Assembly: GCA_003117195.1 (NCBI GenBank)
Contig: BDSI01000113.1
Coordinates: 124,001 to 188,000, forward strand
DNA: 64,000 nucleotides
From: Eudorina sp. 2006-703-Eu-15
Taxonomy: Eukaryota; Chlorophyta; Chlorophyceae; Chlamydomonadales; Volvocaceae
Reading direction: 5' to 3'
Shown here: positions 16,901 through 27,005 of the stretch, in pieces
Numbering within the stretch: position 1 is the first letter of the stretch
How the letters are laid out: every line of letters begins with the position of its first letter
Made by a program: the position numbers and the translations under genes
Notes under the pieces: model-generated
Database searches by the model: none
Told to the model about the DNA's origin: nothing
What the model saw: only the letters and a program-made list of their open reading frames with translations

Positions 16901-17633
16901 ATCGATTTGCCTGAGTTCGCCTTCAGCCCACTCCGCATTCGCTGTGCGACCTACCATCAAGCCGCCTTCCCGCGTCGGGAGCCGCCGAAGCGCGTCCCCG
17001 ATCCCGTTGTACCGCACCGCGCTTTCGACCGCTGCCATGTGTTGCACCTGACGGAGAATCTGGAAGACGGAGGTGGGGCGTGAACGGCACACGGGAAAGC
17101 CCTGTCATGTTTTGCGACGGAGTGCAGCTGCAAGGCATCGTGCACTGCAACCCAGCTCCAGCGAAAGGAACATTGCAAGCAGCTCCTGATCTCCCAAACA
17201 AAGATAGAGGTCACAACCACCCAAATAGCAGCCCGTCGAATTGAGCAGCACTGCAGCTTTTCATTTGCGCAAGCACAAGGCCGTACCATGCAAGCTCGAG
17301 GCCGTACCCAGATCGCATATCCAGATCGCATATGCGAACCATAAGGTGATGGCAACTTTATGTGCCCTTAAGTGCGAGAAACCCATACTCTACTGGGCTT
17401 GTCAAGGACGGGCTCGGCCTTGGGATACCCCTTGTACTCACCTTGATGCGCTCCAGTGGAGCAACCACCGTTTTAGCGATTGCACTGGACCCGCCTGAGC
17501 ACACCAGCTGCACTGTGAAGAGCCGCAGTTGGTCACTGAGAGCGGCGGTCCAGTGCTCCTTGAATACTAACGGTTTGCCCGTTGGGCGGGCGGTGGGCTG
17601 AGCCCCACCCGCACCATCGTGTAACACGGCCAT
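13977..17633 (-). CDS. Mitochondrial carrier family transporter, adenine-nucleotide-carrier-like, with Ala-rich insert
   Basis: Six exons in phase: 17633-17442, 17059-16955, 16431-16359, 16036-15538, 14662-14587, 14216-13977; 394 residues. Carriers of this family exchange small metabolites across the inner mitochondrial (or another organelle) membrane through three repeats of two helices. All three Px[DE]xx[KR] signatures are present: PLERIK (59-64), PLDLCR (160-165) and PLDTVR (312-317). ALWRGNGANVVR and ALYRGCLTNCLK are the matching loop motifs. The third repeat reads RRCMQM, related to but not identical with the RRRMMM of ADP/ATP carriers, so the substrate is uncertain. Repeat 2 contains about 80 extra residues rich in Ala, Ser and Pro (about 172-252) before YPTIRACALATW, in the matrix loop, which is unusual. 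No N-terminal targeting peptide is obvious, as is common in the family. The gene is divergent from PLGG1. Confidence 0.88.
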
Positions 17634-18961
17634 TATCCCTGATCCGCTGGTGTTCTACTATCAAAACTATCTTCGCTGACAGCCAGCCGACTGCCGGGCC
17701 ATTGTGCCCTAAACCCAACGGCAACCGTCAAGAATCAACCCAAGAGTATTAATAGACTGCATTAAAAATCCTTTCGGCCAGGTAGAGAGCTAGTAAATCA
17801 AAAGAATATCCACCAGCTTAAGGCACGCAAAGGTGTGTGGATGCTTGTCCTGGCTATCCTTATTAACTCTATTTGTTACAAGAGAAGGTAACACGCCAAT
17901 AGGGACACTCGACTGATCTGTGCAATGGGGTAGAGACGTATGTACGAGCCCAGGATGGGCGCCGGATCGTGTGAAAAAGCGCTTGATGGGCAGGTCTCGT
18001 AATTGTTAATCTTACGTGTGTGCTTTAAGGTTTGTTGCACAAACTAATTTTCTGCATATTACAAACCAGTGTTCCGACACCTCCACCACACCTGTTAGTG
18101 TCTTTAGCGTTAAAAATGCAGCTCGGGGCAAGGATTGAGTCTTGCAACCGGCCATCCATCCAAAGGCCTTCACGCCGCTCAATGGTACTGCCTGTCGCAG
18201 CCCTTTCATCCGACGGTAGGTGTCGGGATGGCAGCCCCGCTAGTCTTTTTTGGGGGGGCCGCCAATGAGTTCGACAGCCAGCACAAAGCTTTGGGTTAAA
18301 TTGTGGTTCAGGCTCCTCGGACCCGCATCAGCGGAAGGCGGAAGTGCGCGCCTGGATTAACGCTTGGTGAGTTGTCTGCAACTTACAAGTGGCATAAACT
18401 GATGTTGGTGTGATAAACAAGTCCTCAAGTACGGACGAAAACAATCTCCAATTGCCGGTCTGTGTTGCATGGGTGCCAACACCCGTTCGCACGTTGGTCT
18501 TGGGACTCAGTGTTTCACTACGACTAACGAGTATGCAACAAGGGTCTATACAAGAGTGTAAGGAGTTATTCGCGTTACCTCATTGTTACAAGCCTACGCG
18601 TGAAACCTCCCCCCTTGAACCCCGTCCTACCCCGCGTTGTTGCTAAGTCGCAGTCCCGCGCTCCAAGCCTTCCTTGGTTCCCAATATACGCACCGCTGAA
18701 CACACGCTGCGGTATTGCACATGCCCTATGCATGCGAAACAAACTGGTCCAATCCTGCGCCCACGCACGTCGGTCCGTGCCCGCACGCCGGCATACCCTG
18801 GTTGCGTGCCTGCCTGCCTGCCCATTTGTGTCCTGCTGCCGGGTTTTATGCTTGTGGATATGGTTGTTAGCATTTTGGTGCGGGAGAATTATCCGGATGA
18901 ACTTGATTTAACATGCGGTCTTGAGAATTACAGTCTTGTTGTTCCTGCTGCGCCGCTCATC
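17634..18961. promoter_or_regulatory. Shared upstream region of divergent carrier and PLGG1 genes
   Basis: About 1.3 kb lies between the two start codons and should carry both promoters. The part 17700-18600 is more AT-rich than its surroundings. No supported gene, TATA box with good position or recognised operator was found. A short CCTGCCTGCC run is at 18808-18823. Confidence 0.5.
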
Positions 18962-21900
18962 ATGCTCTCCCCTGTATCCCTCAGGCGGGCGCGGTCGAAC
19001 CTGGCGCCCATGACCAGCTCCTCGCTTTCGATTGTCCGTATCGTGCCGTCTTCCTCGCGGCCGCTGCCACCGCCGTCCGCGGCCGCTGTGTCCACCGGTT
19101 CCACTGGCGGGTTTGGTTCCGACGTCGGCGAGTACGTCAAGCTCATCACGGGTCTGGGTGAGTGGATTCGGCACGGGCTCGAAACAGCCGAAGCAGCTGC
19201 ACGGTGTGCTCTTTCCGGCAAGCGTACATGGAAGCGCGCACTGTGGGCATCGGACCTGGTGGAATAGCCCGTGGTTCCACGACCGAGGCCCTTCAGCTTG
19301 CGGAAGCCACCGTAGCTCAAAGCGCATGGATTGCGGTCTATTGATTATGGGCCTGCGGGTCTGGGTGGTTGCCTGCCTGATGGGGTGCTGGAGAGAATAC
19401 AACGCCCAAGGCTTACAAGAGATGGGAGGCAGCCTGTATGACGGATCGGTCCAATTATTGACGTTCTCAAGGGGCGGGGGAGACGGGGGAGCGGCCGTAA
19501 AACCACCGGGTGGACCGTTGGTCGTTGGTGAAATACTAGTGATATGAAGTGACGCTGGGTTAAGTAGCGACGGAACCCATAACCGGTGACATGTGTGTGG
19601 CGAGTCCTGGCGCGTCGCAGGCGTTTCGGCGCGTTGGGCAGTGGGGGTATGAGGCTGGCCAGGCGTGGCGGGGATCGCACCGGGCAGCCAACACGGTTCT
19701 GATGGGTAGCGTGTGAAGCGATGGTTCCAGTACTCTTTCCTTATGTCACAGGACCTATCCTGACCTGGGTAAACTGATTACCATTATCTCCAACCTGCGC
19801 CGCGTCCTGACAGGCACCTTGTACGCTCTGGACATGGCCATCAAGAAGGTGTTCGGGCAGGCCCACATCACCTTTCCCAGGTGGGTGCCGCCCTCGAGAT
19901 GAGATGAGATTCCATCTCGTGTCCGCAGGCAACTGGCGGGGCTTGCGGGTTGGAAGAGCGACGGGCGGGGTCAGGGGGTACTGGGCACGCGTCATGCATC
20001 GGCTTCTGTGAGCTGTTGCGGTTCTTTGCGGCACATGGTGCAACACGATGTGTTGCACATGAATGAGTGTTATGTCCTTGGGGCTGTTGCCTGCCCTGCC
20101 CCGTGAGGCACACAGCGCCTCGTCGTGTGCGGTGACCCCGAGGACTCGCAAGTGGTCGTTACCGTGGCTTCCCCGAGGCGTATGTGCCCAACCTTCGGTC
20201 GCTTTCCCCGGCGCTGCCCCTCCGCGCGTGATGACTTGACACCTGGCAGCGCTCTGGGTGGCATGTTCGGCATTGTGGCGTTGCTGCTGGTTGTGGGCGA
20301 GTCCACTGCGTCCAAAGTGCTGGCCTTCTACTCGCCCACCCTCAACTGGATTGCCAAGTGGCTGCCGCTCTTCTACGTCGCGTCGCTGGTTACGTTGCCG
20401 CTGGCGCTCAAGGGAATTGCCGGTGGGTCAGGGTGGAGCAGGGTGGATGCCTTGCGTCTTAACCTTGGCGTCTTGGCCTCTTGCTTCTGAGTCAACATTT
20501 CACGACCGTCCATCTAAGCAAGTATTAAACTCGTGCTCGTGTGACAAACTGCTGGTGGAAAGAATAGTTCCGCCGCGTTTGGGATGGCGTATCGTTTGAG
20601 GAGGCGCATGTCGGTTCCTGCTCGAGCGCAGACCTTATGGAAAAAGTACCCCGACGAACGCGGACACTGGGTGTGCCCGGGTTAATCCTTGGTTCGTTTG
20701 CCAATTTAACCCAACGGACCCGCGCGTATCTTTCCTTGATACGCATGATGCCTAAATGCCGTGGGGTGTCTAAGACATGGCACAGGCTGGTTGGCTGGTG
20801 AGCCGAGACTCTGACGTGGCTCTGTTGCCTTGTTGGTTTTTCCCCCAGGGTCGGAGCTCATGAAGATCTTGATCATCTTGTCTGCGGGCATGGCGGCCAC
20901 CTTGCTGTTCACGGCGCAGGTGGGCGGGGGGAGGGGTTCGGCGGACGATGTGGCGGCGGATGGCGTCCGTCGGGGATTTAAAAACGTTAAAAAGAAAAAA
21001 GAAAGAAAACCCATACCCAGAAACAAACCCGGAGAGCGCACTGTGCCTCTTCCATCTATCGGAATCGCCTCATGTGTCTCATGTCAACTCGCCTTCAGTT
21101 CTTAGTGAACTAATCATGTATCCAGCCTCTGGCCAAGCACCCACCTCCTCGCCGACCCGGGGCCGACGTGGTCTTGTCCGTCCTGGCTCCAGGTCACTGT
21201 GTTCATTCGCACGCTGGTTCGGACGGAGAACAAGGAGATCGCCAAGGCCAAGCCCGCCTCGCCGTTCCTGTCCTCGCACTTCCTGGCGTGGGGCGCGGTG
21301 GCGGTGGCCTCGCTGGCGGCAACCGCCATCTCGGGCGCGGGCTCCAGCCTGGGCGCCCAGATGGCGCTGCCCTTCGGCCTGGCGGCCACCGTGGGCGGCT
21401 ACCTGCTCGGCAACGCGGTGCCGAAGAATCTGCAGGTGAGGTCACGGGGCGGCACGGCAAGGGAAGGCGCGGGCGTGGAGCCAGCTTCGCCGATTTCACT
21501 GACCTTTCCTCGTTGCGATTTACTGACCTGTCGTCGTTGCGATTTCACTGACCTGTCGTCGTTGCGATTTCACTGACCTTTCGTCGTTGCGAGCACAAGC
21601 CACAACCGAGCGACGGCACGCACGGTCAGCCTTGCTGCGTCAGTTGTCTCGGCCACCTCGGCCCCGCGGCCCACCGATTTCCACCCAATGGCGTTATGGG
21701 CCTGTTGAACATCGTCAGCGCCAGCTTGGGAACAGCACCCAATGTCCGATTGCGGGTTATCTGCGTTGCAACACAATGAACACACCTGAGGGGGGACATG
21801 AACGCGTACTGACCCGTTTAAGTGCACCGTCACTGGTAGTGACCCAACAGCCGCACGCACAGTTTCCCCGCACCTCGTCCAGGTTGATTGTGACCCCTGC

Positions 21901-24770
21901 TGGCTAGTCCGTTGCTGAGCCGTGTTCCATCGTGGCCCGGCATCCGCAGGGCCTGCTGCACCCTGTCGTGGTGACGGCGCTCGTCGCCAACGCCGGCGCG
22001 GCGCTGCATGGTGTAGTGTACGGCGTCGGGTACGACACATCTCTTAAGATGTACTACAGCAAGGTACGGCATGCAGCGCAACGTTGTCGAGGATTGGACG
22101 AGCCGTTGCGTTGTGCCATTGAGGTGGCCAGTTGAATATCAGCGGTGTGCGGCTCCTCCCCGGGGCACCCGGTTTATCGCCACCGCGTACTGTTACCGCA
22201 CGGCAGGAAAAGAGCCGGGGTCCGAAAGGTAAACACGCACTGCTTCAAGGCCTTGCAAGTGAACAAGTCGGAAGCATTAGGACAGGGCATCAGATCTTGC
22301 AACTGCTCGCCGCTTGCGGCACTGATTGTGCATGCACAGCTGTGGGGTTGCGTTCCAACCTGCCTCGCAACGTGGGTTGGCATGTATACTCAATGGCCTG
22401 TCATAGCCGTGCGGATATCACTGGGGCTGTGCACCCGTAAAATCGGCTGCCTGAGTCGGGCTCGCACCAGACACAAGACTGAGGGGAGGGCGGACGTCCA
22501 CCACCGCAGCGTCGGGCAACAAAACCTTTAAACCACAACCCCAACCACAACCCCCGCACCTGCAGGGGCAAGGCCTCATGGGCGCGGGTGATTTCCTGAT
22601 GGGCTTCCTGGGCTGCGTGATCGTCAGCTTCGGCTTCCGGATCTACCAACAGGTGGGAGCGCAGCCACTTGTCGTTGGAAACTTTAACGCTGTGGCCGAT
22701 GGGGCTGATTGACGGATAGGGCGAGGATAGGGCCAACGGGATGCCGTCCTGGCCGGGAGATGGTTCTTTGGGGGGATGATGGTTGCGGCGAGCGTACCGG
22801 CACGTGAGCGTTGGTCGGCCCATCGTCCTTGGTGCGCCGTCCCCCCTCCGCTTGGACCCGACCGCCGTGGTCGCCACCGCTGAGGGCGGTACCGTGTCTT
22901 CTGTTGCAGGGGCTAGCGTGGATTACCTTCCGGTGTCGTGTGCGCTCACGTGCCGTACACCCGTTGTCCCACTGTCACACGCCGGTAACCTGTAAGAGTC
23001 ACAACGTGGCGGGCCAGGCCGTCCGCCAGCCCACCGACACTTGCACGTGATGCTCTGCCCCATCCGTACCCATCAAATCTGCCACCCGACGCGCCGCTGG
23101 TGTGTGTTTATTGAGAAGCCCACCCAGAACACATACTGGTGTGAGCATGTCGACCGTCATTATTTGCCGCTTTCGCAGCGGGAGACCCTGCGCCGCCACG
23201 CCCCCGAGATCCTGGGGGCCACCTTCCTGTCCGCGCTCTTCTCCTTCTACTCGACGGCCTTCGCTGCCAAGCTTCTCGCCCTGAACTCGGGTATGTATGC
23301 CGTACTTGAGGACGTCAGCAATGCCCATGGAGACGTTTGTTCCTGGCGCGAGCCTCGTGCTTCTCAGTCGCGCGAAAGCTGAGACCTGAGACCTGAGACC
23401 TCTCCCTGTCAGCTGCAGAGAGCGATTTGGTAGGCGGTTCCGTGGGGCCTTGACGCACGTTGTGCTCGTGTCAACACCGTTGGTAACCCTTCCGTGGGAC
23501 CGTGGCTCCTGCTCGCAGACCTGGCGCGCGCGCTCATCCCGCGGTCTGTCACGGTGGCGCTGGCGCTGCCCATCGCGGTGCAGCTGGACGCGCCGCTGTC
23601 CATCACCGCTGCTGCGGTGCTGCTCCAGGGTGGGGCGCGGGGTGCGGGTGGGCAACTTGGGAAGCCTGCGGTTATGCACCGCGAAAATGTACCGCGAATA
23701 TATACTGCGGGTGCTCTGCGGTTACCATATGCACTGCGGAAACGTACAGCAATGCCTCCGAGTACAGCAATCTGTGCGCCTCATGCACGCGGCCAGACCG
23801 GCTATGGTTAGGTGAACATGCTCACGAACATGCCCAGTCCGCGTGGCCAGCTCGTCGCCAACACCGCCACCCGGGATTCCGCATTCGAATACCGCTGCAG
23901 TTGGTTCGAGTTCCGGACCCTTCGTCCCTGCCCAGGGCTTTCAGGCCGCAACATCCCTGTCGCTGCCGATCGATAGACTCTTTGCCGGCCACGATGGGGC
24001 GTATCCCGCCATTCATGCACGCACATCACGACCCCTCGTCTCGCGGGCTCGGTCGGATGTTCGGCACTGCAATCTGCGAACACAGACTTGCTGGCTGGAC
24101 ACACGGCAGGGCGCATGCGTCCCTTCATGCCTGCGATTCACGTGTCCTCGTCTCACGCACACGACTGGATGTTTGGCACTGCGAAACAGGTCTCCTGGGC
24201 GCCAACTTTGGGCCCAACCTGATGACGGCGGTGGGCATCAAGGACACCATCGCGCGCGGCCTGGCGGCGGCTGGAACCGCCGGAGGCCTGGGCACCGCCT
24301 CGCTCACGTCTAAAGTGGGTCCGGATCCCCGCGGGGAAGTGGGAGGGGTGGCGTGGGAAAGCGGGAGGGGTGGCGGGGACTGGGGACACAGCTGACATGA
24401 GGGGAGGGGAGGGTGCGTTGCCGTCGCGGAGGTGGCGGGCGGCGTTTGGGGCGCTCGTCAGCGCGATACCGCTCAAGGCATTCAATGCGGTGTAGGTAAA
24501 GCAGGAAGTCATGCTGGCCTGTCGCCGGTGATGTCAGGCAGCTGTGCCGTTAGCGAAAGAGCATGTCTTTTTCGCGCCGTGGGTGCTTTACCTCGATGTG
24601 GGTCGCGCCCATGTATATCGCGCCTCTGCGGCCCTCTCCCACGTCCCCCCTCTCAGGAGCCGGAAGCGCTTCCGTTCTGCGCGCTGAGCTACTCGCTGGT
24701 GGGCATCCTTTCCACCTTCCTCGCGGCCACGCCGCTGGTGCGCAACACGCTCATTGGCATCGTGGGCTGA
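18962..24770 (+). CDS. PLGG1: Plastidal glycolate/glycerate translocator (LrgA/LrgB-type)
   Basis: Exons: 18962-19157 (start less certain), 19752-19880, 20250-20422, 20849-20919, 21193-21435, 21950-22063, 22566-22652, 23179-23290, 23519-23629, 24190-24314, 24657-24770. From the second exon on, every phase agrees. In plants this inner-envelope protein exports photorespiratory glycolate and imports glycerate. The N-terminus (MLSPVSLRRARSNLAPMTSS) looks like a chloroplast transit peptide. The LrgA-like half has HITFPSALGGMFGI and KWLPLFYVASLVTLPL. The LrgB-like half has HPVVVTALVANAG, FYSTAFAAKLL, ALIPRSVTVALALPIA, GLLGANF, AAAGTAGGLGTASL and KEPEALPFCALSYSLVGI. About a dozen hydrophobic helices can be seen. 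Oddity: exon 1 ends in phase 1 but exon 2 needs phase 2, so either a small exon of 3n+1 bases was missed, the start exon is different, or the assembly has an indel. Confidence 0.9.
21489..21592. repeat. Four-copy about 25-base tandem repeat in a PLGG1 intron
   Basis: Units resemble CGATTTCACTGACCTGTCGT; copies differ by a few bases (CCTTTCC, missing C, TTTCGT). It lies in the intron between exons ending at 21435 and starting at 21950. Confidence 0.85.
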
Positions 24771-27005
24771 GTGTATGAGCTGTTGCTGTAGTTGCAGCGG
24801 GTGCGTCGAGCGGCCGACGTCGTGGGGCATGTGAAGTCCGGGCAGGGTGCTCGGCGGTGGGCCAAACGAGGGACGTGGTGGCACAGCAAGAATCCCCACT
24901 CGCCCAAGGTGTGAGGGGCACGGCACTTGTATGGGCATGGGGGAGGGGGGGCGTGCGGAAAACCGGACCTTTAGTAGGGCTGTGCGCTGCAAGAGTCTTG
25001 CGTGCGCCCAGAAGACCGAATCAAACGGTCGCCAGCTGGGCGTCAAATTGTGGGCGTGATCCACGGGCGGAATTGGCGGTGCTGGCGACGCGTCTTCACG
25101 TTTTCGAGTGCGCGGGCCCTGGGCCCTGGGCGCGTGATTACCGCTGCGGCTCGGGCGGCTTCACTGCGTCGGCGAGCCGCCGACGTACGTTCGTTCACTG
25201 TACAACGAACTCGAGGGGCACCGCACTCGGATGAGCGCGCCTTGCTCCGCCCGTGGAGCCTGCTGCGGTTATGCTGCGTGCTGCACGATGGGCAAGCCTC
25301 ATGCTGCATGAGTCATGCATTCCTCCCTAGGGTGTAGGCGGACGGGGTGGATCAGGCAGGTGAAATGGTGGTAGGTGGACGGCCGGCGGTGCGCTTGCCC
25401 ATGGGCGCAGAGTGTGCAATAATAGCGGTCCGGCAGCACACCCCGTGATGGATCCGATCCGCTGCCGACCGCCACATGCGAGGTATCGCCTTGTCTCCAC
25501 AGGGTAGGTATCCCCTGGCGCCTATGTATCGGGCCACCGTGTGCCGTGTGTGTTGCCGTGGGTCAGGCCGTGGGCCTGCACCGCAGAAGTGCTGTGCCGT
25601 TGCCTTGCCAAGCGCCCGCAGAAGAATGCGCCGGTTACTGCAGGTCTGGCAGCGAGTGAGTGGGAGGAGGGGGGACACGCACGCGTTGCGGCCGACCGTG
25701 GGTCATGCTACAAACCGTTTGCGCGCAGTAGTCGGGTCTGGATGTATCCGTAAGCAGGCGTTTGAAAGTGATGCACGGAACAAGAGAAGATTACAACAGC
25801 GCCTTGCTTGTCAAGTCGAGCCAACCCCGAAGTCAAGACGTGCCGAGGCGTTCGCAGCGCTCTGCGTTGGGAGTGTGCGCGTGGTTACGTCGCGAGGAAC
25901 CCGTGCATGTGCGATGGGTGCCTGTCCTGTTTGTGATTCTAACGAACTTCCATGTCGACTCGGAAGTTGAAGTCTCGGTCAATCCTGCGTGGTGTGCGTG
26001 CTGCGCCTTGTTTCGCTTGCGGGTGGGTGCATGGCAGGCGGGCGCCGGGCGGGCGGGAGAGGTGCGTGTTGGTGAGATGACGGCGGGTTTGGTGGCGGTG
26101 GTGTCGCTGATGAGAACCCGCCCGCCGAGTTCGGACCGCTACGCGTTGTGGGTATCGGAATGAAGCCCTGGCCGAAAACTCAGGGACGTGGCAGCCATCA
26201 TCGCCGCCTTCCAGGTAGCAGCGACGTGCTTCTGTGGCCCCCGGTACTCGGGTGTAGCCACACGGGTTGCCACTGGGGTTGCGTCACGTGTACGGCCCGT
26301 CATCAACGATCGACTGCTCGCAGCAGCTGCTGTCTCGCGGGTTTGTCTCGCTCGGCGTGGCCCCGTTTGGCAGGGGGCGGGCGCGAGGATGCGTCGTGGG
26401 TGGCTGCTGGCTGGATGGAGGCCATGGAGGCGGCGCTGCGCGCTTGTGCCATCCAGCATGCAAGTGTTCCTCCGCACATTCGATTAGCACTGTAAGCTTT
26501 ACCAACGCATATAACCGCAGTCGCTGTCACCCAGTGTCCGCACCAGGCATCAAGCGGCCGGTGTCCGATCTAGTATAATATCACAGCCTTTCTTTTCGTC
26601 CTCATTCACTGGCAGTATTAGTAATGGCGATTTTGTGTTGCACCGACTGCGTACGAAACCAACGAGCGCAACGGTCCGGCTCAAAACCGTATAGCATTCA
26701 AGCAAGGTTCTGATGCTTTTACAATTTCATGGACAGAATGGTAAGCTTGACATTCCACTGTAATGACAAAAGCTGTTGCGCATCGTGGCAGTACTTCAAC
26801 CAGCTTAAACCTTCAGAACCTCAATTGCCGTAGCGCATTCGTGCCAGCCACGAATTTGCAATGATAGTGCCAGATTTCTCTACCGGTTGACCTTACCTTA
26901 GCGGCTGTTACGTAGATGGACCCTTATTCGCGGGAAACCCAGAGCTGCTGATGAGTTGCGGCGTTTTTTTGCACTCCACATGAAAATAATATACATAACA
27001 TTATC
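24771..27005. other. Intergenic region downstream of PLGG1
   Basis: No gene is supported. Plus-strand TGTAA words at 26491-26495 and 26759-26763 could end the PLGG1 transcript, but both would give a long 3' UTR (1.7-2 kb). The last 500 bases (about 26500-27005) turn AT-rich and run into an A/T-rich leader (AAAATAATATACATAACATT) just before the next start codon, probably the promoter and 5' UTR of the beta-helix gene. Confidence 0.5.
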
